DNA of 12,248 bases, taken from NCBI GenBank assembly GCA_020844525.1, contig JAJGAH010000028.1, positions 1 to 12,248 on the forward strand, written 5' to 3'. The notes below the pieces were generated by a model, which saw nothing but the letters and a program-made list of their open reading frames with translations, did no database searches and had not been told where the DNA came from. The stretch is from Eubacterium sp. (GTDB lineage Bacteria; Bacillota; Clostridia; Lachnospirales; Lachnospiraceae). Positions 7,857-12,248 of this stretch are shown piece after piece; position 1 is the stretch's first letter; every line of letters begins with the position of its first letter. The position numbers and the translations under genes were made by a program.

Positions 7857-8636
7857 ATGGCGGGTATTATCGAAAAAATGCGTCTTGATGGAAAGAAGGG
7901 ATTTGTAACAGGAGCAGCAAGAGGTATTGGAAAATGCACGGCTACAGCGTTTGCGGAGGCTGGCGCGGATATAGCAATTGTGGATCTGGATTTGGAAAAT
8001 GCGCAGAAAACAGCAGAAGAAATTGCTGATCTGACTGGTCAGAAAGTAGTCTCTATTCAATGTGATGTGACGAATGAGATTCAGGTAAATGAGATGGTGG
8101 AATCTGTTGTCGGACAACTTGGTGGATTGGATTTCTGCCATGCCAATGCAGGGATATGTATCAATGCGCCTGCGGAAAAGATGACTTTTACACAGTGGAA
8201 GAAAAATCTGTCGGTAAACCTTGACAGTATATTTCTTACTGATACAGTGGCCGGTAGATATATGCTTTCGCATGGAGGGGGATCAATCATTAACACTGCA
8301 TCGATGTCTGCTCACATTGTCAATGTTCCCCAGCCACAGTGTGCCTACAATGCATCAAAAGCCGGTGTAATTCAACTTACAAAATCTCTCGCAGTTGAAT
8401 GGGCAAAGCGGGGTGTCAGGGTTAATTGTATTTCACCAGGTTACATAGGAACAGATCTCACGCTTTCTTCTCCAACACTTCAACCGTTGATTGCACAGTG
8501 GAATGATATGGCGCCAATGGGGCGTTTGGGAAAACCGGAAGAGTTAGAGTCTGTCTGTGTCTATCTGGCAGGAGATACATCCACATTTACTACTGGAAGC
8601 GATTTTTGCATTGATGGAGCGTTTACCTGTTTTTGA
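7857..8636 (+). CDS. Short-chain dehydrogenase/reductase, sorbose reductase / polyol dehydrogenase-like
   Basis: A 259-residue classical SDR, cytosolic, using a nicotinamide cofactor to interconvert an alcohol and a carbonyl. The Rossmann cofactor motif TGAARGIG is at 18-25. D43 at the end of the second strand (IVDLD) predicts NAD(H) rather than NADP(H). NAG is at 97-99. The catalytic set is N121, S149, Y164 and K168 (YNASK). The stretch SAHIVNVPQPQ (151-161) before the catalytic Tyr resembles ketose/polyol SDRs such as sorbose reductase and mannitol 2-dehydrogenase, where a similar NxPQPQ precedes AYNASK. The usual C-terminal DGG is DGA here. AGGGAGG (7842-7848) is 8 bases before the ATG. 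The gene follows GH78 by 43 bases and overlaps the next dehydrogenase region, so all belong to one transcript. The exact substrate is unknown; a sugar, sugar alcohol or sugar acid is likely. Confidence 0.92.
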   Translation: MAGIIEKMRLDGKKGFVTGAARGIGKCTATAFAEAGADIAIVDLDLENAQKTAEEIADLTGQKVVSIQCDVTNEIQVNEMVESVVGQLGGLDFCHANAGICINAPAEKMTFTQWKKNLSVNLDSIFLTDTVAGRYMLSHGGGSIINTASMSAHIVNVPQPQCAYNASKAGVIQLTKSLAVEWAKRGVRVNCISPGYIGTDLTLSSPTLQPLIAQWNDMAPMGRLGKPEELESVCVYLAGDTSTFTTGSDFCIDGAFTCF

Positions 8637-8682
8637 TGATGCTTGATTTTTTAGAACATGTATCCCTTTATGATATTGGGGG

Positions 8683-8688
8683 TGGAGG
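8683..8688 (+). promoter_or_regulatory. Ribosome binding site favouring the ATG at 8699 of the zinc dehydrogenase
   Basis: TGGAGG at 8683-8688 is 10 bases before ATG 8699 and 13 before ATG 8702. Earlier in-frame starts, TTG 8633 and ATG 8636/8639, overlap or abut the upstream stop (TGATGATG) and would depend on translational coupling. The family-conserved part begins only at ATG 8783, whose nearest GGAGG (8761-8765) is 17 bases away. Confidence 0.5.
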
Positions 8689-8698
8689 AAAAATTAGA

Positions 8699-9811
8699 AT
8701 GATGGCTAGTGAAGAAATTACTGGTGCAAGTGTGGTAAGGCAGACTATTGTGAAGAATACGGAGGAGAATGTGCCGGAATTGATGATACAAGAGGTCATG
8801 ACGAGCCCGGGTGAGATTACTTTCCGGAAGATACCGGTTCCGGTTCCCGGCCCAGACCAGGTACTTGTGAAGATAAAAAGGATTGGTATATGCGGAAGTG
8901 ATATACATGTTTATCACGGAACACATCCCTATACCAATTATCCTGTAACACAAGGACATGAAGTATCAGCCCAGATTGTCAGAAGGGGCAGGTATGCGAA
9001 GAAGTATGAGGTTGGTCAGCGTATTGTCATTGAACCGCAGGTATTTTGCGGGCATTGCTATCCATGCCTTCATGGGAAATATAATCTATGCGAAAGCCTG
9101 AAGGTCATGGGGTTTCAGACAACTGGAACAGCAAGTGAATATTTTGCTGTAGACGAATCAAAATGTACGCCAATTCCACCTCAGATGACTTATGACGAGG
9201 GCGCTATGATTGAACCGCTAGCTGTTACAATTCATGCAGCAAAGAGATTTGATGTAAAAGGGAAAAAGGCAGTTGTTCTGGGTTGCGGTCCGATTGGAAT
9301 ACTTCTATGCCAGGCATTGAAGGCATTTGGAGCGTCTCAGGTGCTTGCAACAGATATATCCGATTATCGGCTTCATCTGGCAAAGACAGTCGGTGCGGAC
9401 AACGTTGTTAATACCAAGGAGAATGATTTTGGGACAGAACTGGTAAAGTGCTTTGGACCAGACAAAGCAGACGTTATTTATGACTGTGCTGGGAATGATG
9501 TATCGATGAACAGTGCGATCCGAAACGCGCGAAAAGGCAGTACGATTATCCTTGTTGCGGTATTTGGGAAAATGGCTACTGTCGATCTGGCTAAACTGAA
9601 TGATTCAGAACTTGATTTAAATACGACAATGATGTACCGGCATGAAGACTACGAGGATGCTATTCGGCTTGTGGGAGAGGGAAGAATCAAGTTGAAACCG
9701 TTGATGAGTTGTCATTTTGCATTTGGGGACTACTTGAAGGCATACCAGTACATCGATGCAAATAAGGAAACAACGATGAAAGTTCTTATCGATGTTGATC
9801 CGGATGCATAA
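8699..9811 (+). CDS. Zinc-dependent medium-chain alcohol dehydrogenase (sorbitol DH / RspB-like)
   Basis: Read from ATG 8699 this is a 370-residue cytosolic MDR enzyme that oxidises a secondary alcohol, probably of a polyol or sugar acid, with NAD+. Catalytic zinc ligands are C65 (GICGSD), H87-E88 (QGHEVS) and E172 (IEPLAV). A structural zinc site is formed by C117, C120, C123 and C131 (FCGHCYPCLHGKYNLC). The cofactor fold shows GCGPIG (195-200), with D219 ending the second strand, which suggests NAD(H). The sequence resembles sorbitol dehydrogenase and the RspB/L-galactonate dehydrogenase group; substrate is not resolvable by eye. The conserved domain starts at M29 (MIQEVMTSPGEI), so about 28 residues precede it; starts at 8633-8639 would add 20-22 more, and a start at 8783 would give 342 residues, the usual family length. 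It probably works with the SDR encoded just upstream. Confidence 0.9.
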   Translation: MMASEEITGASVVRQTIVKNTEENVPELMIQEVMTSPGEITFRKIPVPVPGPDQVLVKIKRIGICGSDIHVYHGTHPYTNYPVTQGHEVSAQIVRRGRYAKKYEVGQRIVIEPQVFCGHCYPCLHGKYNLCESLKVMGFQTTGTASEYFAVDESKCTPIPPQMTYDEGAMIEPLAVTIHAAKRFDVKGKKAVVLGCGPIGILLCQALKAFGASQVLATDISDYRLHLAKTVGADNVVNTKENDFGTELVKCFGPDKADVIYDCAGNDVSMNSAIRNARKGSTIILVAVFGKMATVDLAKLNDSELDLNTTMMYRHEDYEDAIRLVGEGRIKLKPLMSCHFAFGDYLKAYQYIDANKETTMKVLIDVDPDA

Positions 9812-10297
9812 AAACAAGAAGTCACTAAAAATCAGAAGACGTTCGTGACATGTATTAGATTTCAGGGCAAGGGAATGATGAAAGAGGAAAAGAAAGCAGA
9901 GATCCGATATGTCGATCTGGATTTACTCAATGCGTTTTAGCAATATATTCCAATCCCTATGTCCGGCAGGCTGAAGAAAAGGAATAAGTTTATAGCGGCA
10001 ATTGTATTTTGATTCGATGATAGCGCCATGGTAGCCATGTCTTAGGCTTTCATGGCGCTTATGTAAAAAGAGAAAATTATATAATGGATAGTGTTTATTT
10101 CACTTACATCGATATATGATCAGTTTGACACGTGACAGATCAGGCAGGAGGAATGTGTCTACTACCTGCTTCAGACGGGAGAAAATCATTCATACTGCTG
10201 GAAAGTTTGAAATCGAAAAAAACCCAGATGATTTATTTTGGCAATAAAGTCTGAGCTATGGATCTTGATGTTCAAACGAGAAGGAGAATATGGATAT
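9812..10297 (+). other. 486-base spacer between dehydrogenase and GH3 genes, no convincing gene
   Basis: All frames are broken by stops. The longest reading frame starting with ATG near a purine-rich stretch is 9875-9940, 21 residues (MMKEEKKAEIRYVDLDLLNA plus F), with no recognised relative. A perfect TATAAT occurs at 10080-10085, but the bases 16-18 upstream do not resemble TTGACA. A perfect TTGACA at 10125-10130 has no matching -10 box. GATCAG occurs twice, at 10118-10123 and 10138-10143, exactly 20 bases apart. A strong hairpin lies at 10022-10059 (separate entry). The region probably holds the end of the upstream transcript and a promoter for GH3; a decayed gene is also possible. Confidence 0.5.
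10022..10059 (+). terminator. Strong hairpin, possible terminator of the upstream operon
   Basis: AGCGCCATG (10022-10030) pairs perfectly with CATGGCGCT (10051-10059). After a G-U pair and a T-T mismatch the stem continues with AGCC (10033-10036) and GGCT (10045-10048) around an eight-base loop. The structure lies 211 bases past the zinc dehydrogenase stop. There is no T-run after it on either strand (TATGTAAAAAG follows on +), so an intrinsic terminator is uncertain. It might instead stabilise RNA or mark an RNA processing site. Confidence 0.45.
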
Positions 10298-12248
10298 ATG
10301 CGAAAAATCAGAAAAAGAAGTTTCACAGGCACAAGAAGCAATGCGGTCACTGAGCGGGAGATTTATGGCATGAATTGTGCGCGCCGCGCAGCGGATGGAG
10401 GTATTGTTCTGTTAAAGAATGAGAACCATATTCTTCCTCTGAAAGCCGGAAGCCGGATTGCATTGTATGGATCGGGTGCTTCGCAAACGGTAAAAGGCGG
10501 TACAGGATCCGGAGATGTAAACGAGCGGGAGAGTGTCAGCATCTATCAGGGGGTGAAGGATGCCGGCTATATTATTACTGATGAAGACTGGATTGAGGAT
10601 TACAATCAAAGATATCAGAATGCCAGAATATCCTGGAGGGATGATATTTTACGCAGGAGTCAGAAACATCAGGAGACGCTGGAATTTTTTGAGATATATT
10701 CTCACACACCATTTGTCAGGCCTGCCGGAAAACAGATAGAGAAGACAGAGGCAGATACTGCAGTTTACGTGATCAGCCGTGTGGCAGGAGAAGGAGCTGA
10801 CCGAAATGATGAGAAAGGGGATTATCTGCTAAGTGATGCGGAAGAGCAAGAACTTGCACGGGTTTGTGATCTCTACGATCATGTAGTTGTCGTTCTGAAT
10901 ACAGGCGGCGTCATTGACCTTTCCTTTATGGACAAGTCCCCCAATATTGAAGGCCTTGTTGACCTTTGTCAGGCAGGCATGGAAGGCGGACATGCGCTTG
11001 CGGACATATTGAGCGGTGAGGTAAATCCGTCTGGCAAGCTGACTGCAACCTGGGCGTATCATTATGAGGATTACCCCAATTCGCAGGAATTTTCTCATAT
11101 GAACGGAGACCTTCAGCACGAATACTACAATGAAGGCATTTTTGTGGGATATCGATATTTTGACAGCTTCCATATTCCGGTTCGATATGGTTTTGGATTT
11201 GGACTGTCCTACTCTGATTTTTCCATCATTACTGAACAGGTGGAAGAAGAACCGGGTACCGGGATCCGGATTTCTGTGAAGGTAAAGAATGATGGCGATG
11301 CCCTGGGACGCGAGGTGGTACAGGTATATGCAGCATGCCCTGATGGAAGACTGGAAAAGGAACGCCGTCGTCTGGTTGCATTCTCCAAGACCCGCCTTCT
11401 GATGCCTGGTGAGTCGGAGAACTGCCTGCTGCAGGTACCGTATTCTGCGCTGGCATCTTATGATATGGAAACACCCGGGTGGCTGCTGGAAAAAGGAAGA
11501 TATTGCCTGTATATTGGAAATTCTCTTGCAGATTCTGTCCCCTCGGTGGCAGCGGATCTTGCGAAAGATGTACTGCTGGAGAAAACACGCCATGTCTGTG
11601 TTCCGGAGAATCCCATTGAGGAGTACCATCTGTCGCGGGAGATAAGGAACACCTGGGTTCAGGAGAAACAGGACGATGAAAAAAAGATTGGCGAAGACTT
11701 TATTCTTTCATTGCATGCGGATGCCATTACAACAAGAACAGTGACATACCATACAAATGCAGAACTTTCTGACCCGGAGGGACTTGCATTTGTGCAGAAA
11801 CTGACACCGGAGCAGCGCCGGCATCTGGCAACAGGAGACCCCGGAAAAGCACAGGGTGCGCAGCTTGGTTCATCCGGGTTCAGTGTACCGGGATCAGCTG
11901 CACAGACCAGTGCCTGTGCAGAAAAGGAGGGGCTTGCCAGTATCGTGCTGGCAGACGGACCTGCTGGTCTGCGTTTGAACCGGTGCTATTATGTGCGCGG
12001 TGGTGAGATTGTACAGATGCCCTTCCAGTTCAGCATGGAGGGTGGCATTTTTATGCCGGATGCAGACCGGATGGAAGGAGATAAATATTATCAGTACTGC
12101 ACCGCCTTCCCGGTTGGTACGGTTCTGGCACAGAGCTGGGATGAGGATCTGGTTGCAGAAGTGGGCAGATGTGTTGCCGGAGAGATGCAGCTGTTTCATG
12201 TGACATTGTGGCTGGCACCGGGCATGTGCATACAGAGAAATCCCCTTT
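10298..12248 (+). CDS. GH3 beta-glycosidase with permuted domain order, truncated by window end
   Basis: The frame is open from ATG 10298 to the window end, giving 650 visible residues; it continues beyond. The usual GH3 C-terminal alpha/beta domain comes first (about 33-275: GIVLLKNENHILPL, KGGTGSGDVNER, VVVLNTGGVIDL, NPSGKLTATW). A link with the YGFGFGLSY motif follows (297-305), then a fibronectin-III-like domain (about 325-400). Only then does the TIM-barrel domain begin (about 490 onward): LADGPAGLR (551-559), FPVGTVLAQSWD (604-615) and LAPGM (639-643). This order is known from Ruminococcus and Butyrivibrio beta-glucosidases. The nucleophile Asp and remaining barrel lie past the window. 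No signal peptide is seen; the start MRKIRKRSF is basic but not followed by a hydrophobic helix, so the enzyme is probably cytoplasmic. AAGGAG (10281-10286) is 11 bases upstream. Specificity (beta-glucoside, xyloside or other) is undetermined. Confidence 0.92.
   Translation, partial: MRKIRKRSFTGTRSNAVTEREIYGMNCARRAADGGIVLLKNENHILPLKAGSRIALYGSGASQTVKGGTGSGDVNERESVSIYQGVKDAGYIITDEDWIEDYNQRYQNARISWRDDILRRSQKHQETLEFFEIYSHTPFVRPAGKQIEKTEADTAVYVISRVAGEGADRNDEKGDYLLSDAEEQELARVCDLYDHVVVVLNTGGVIDLSFMDKSPNIEGLVDLCQAGMEGGHALADILSGEVNPSGKLTATWAYHYEDYPNSQEFSHMNGDLQHEYYNEGIFVGYRYFDSFHIPVRYGFGFGLSYSDFSIITEQVEEEPGTGIRISVKVKNDGDALGREVVQVYAACPDGRLEKERRRLVAFSKTRLLMPGESENCLLQVPYSALASYDMETPGWLLEKGRYCLYIGNSLADSVPSVAADLAKDVLLEKTRHVCVPENPIEEYHLSREIRNTWVQEKQDDEKKIGEDFILSLHADAITTRTVTYHTNAELSDPEGLAFVQKLTPEQRRHLATGDPGKAQGAQLGSSGFSVPGSAAQTSACAEKEGLASIVLADGPAGLRLNRCYYVRGGEIVQMPFQFSMEGGIFMPDADRMEGDKYYQYCTAFPVGTVLAQSWDEDLVAEVGRCVAGEMQLFHVTLWLAPGMCIQRNPL

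Noticed and set aside
7731..8273. Minus-strand open frame of 180 codons across the GH78 end and SDR start
   Set aside because: It spans two well-supported + strand genes and the ribosome binding site between them, and its product has no family features.
10290..10373. Small + strand frame (27 codons, MDICEKSEKE...) overlapping the GH3 start
   Set aside because: Its ATG is only 3 bases after AAGGAG, too close, and nothing in the product is recognisable; it most likely reflects the same ribosome binding site as GH3.
10829..11629. Minus-strand open frame of 266 codons inside the GH3 gene
   Set aside because: It is fully antisense to an unmistakable GH3 reading frame; the translation is rich in Cys, His and Arg with no recognisable domain, as expected of a shadow frame.

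Overview
The window reads as one carbohydrate-utilisation locus from a Gram-positive anaerobe of the Firmicutes, most likely a Lachnospiraceae-type gut Clostridium (inference). The reasons are the strong AGGAGG-type ribosome binding sites, the moderate-to-low GC content, the pairing of a CUT1 ABC sugar importer with a YesM/YesN-type two-component system, and a domain-permuted GH3 enzyme of the kind known from Ruminococcus and Butyrivibrio. All recognisable genes lie on the + strand. No tRNA, rRNA, CRISPR array, transposase or phage gene was seen.

Layout: (1) 1-224, the C-terminal end of an extracellular sugar-binding protein; (2) 225-401, a spacer with a large branched hairpin followed by a T-run, probably a partial terminator; (3) 402-2110, two translationally coupled MalF/MalG-type permeases; (4) 2273-5582, a YesM-like sensor histidine kinase and a YesN-like response regulator (REC plus AraC-type HTH); (5) 5633-7813, a GH78 alpha-L-rhamnosidase-family enzyme without a signal peptide; (6) 7857-9811, a short-chain dehydrogenase followed with overlap by a zinc-dependent medium-chain dehydrogenase; (7) 9812-10297, a 486-base spacer with one strong hairpin and no convincing gene; (8) 10298-12248, a GH3 beta-glycosidase with its C-terminal domain in front of its barrel domain, cut off by the window end.

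Working model (inference): the binding protein and permeases import a rhamnose-containing oligosaccharide or glycoside, powered by an ATPase encoded elsewhere. The membrane kinase senses a carbohydrate signal and the AraC-type regulator switches the locus on. The cytoplasmic GH78 and GH3 enzymes trim the imported molecule, and the two dehydrogenases act on a released sugar, polyol or sugar acid, perhaps as an oxidation-reduction pair. Every protein belongs to a known family. The less ordinary points are the dehydrogenase pair in place of the classical rhamnose genes, the permuted GH3, the uncertain N-terminus of the zinc dehydrogenase, and the structured spacers.
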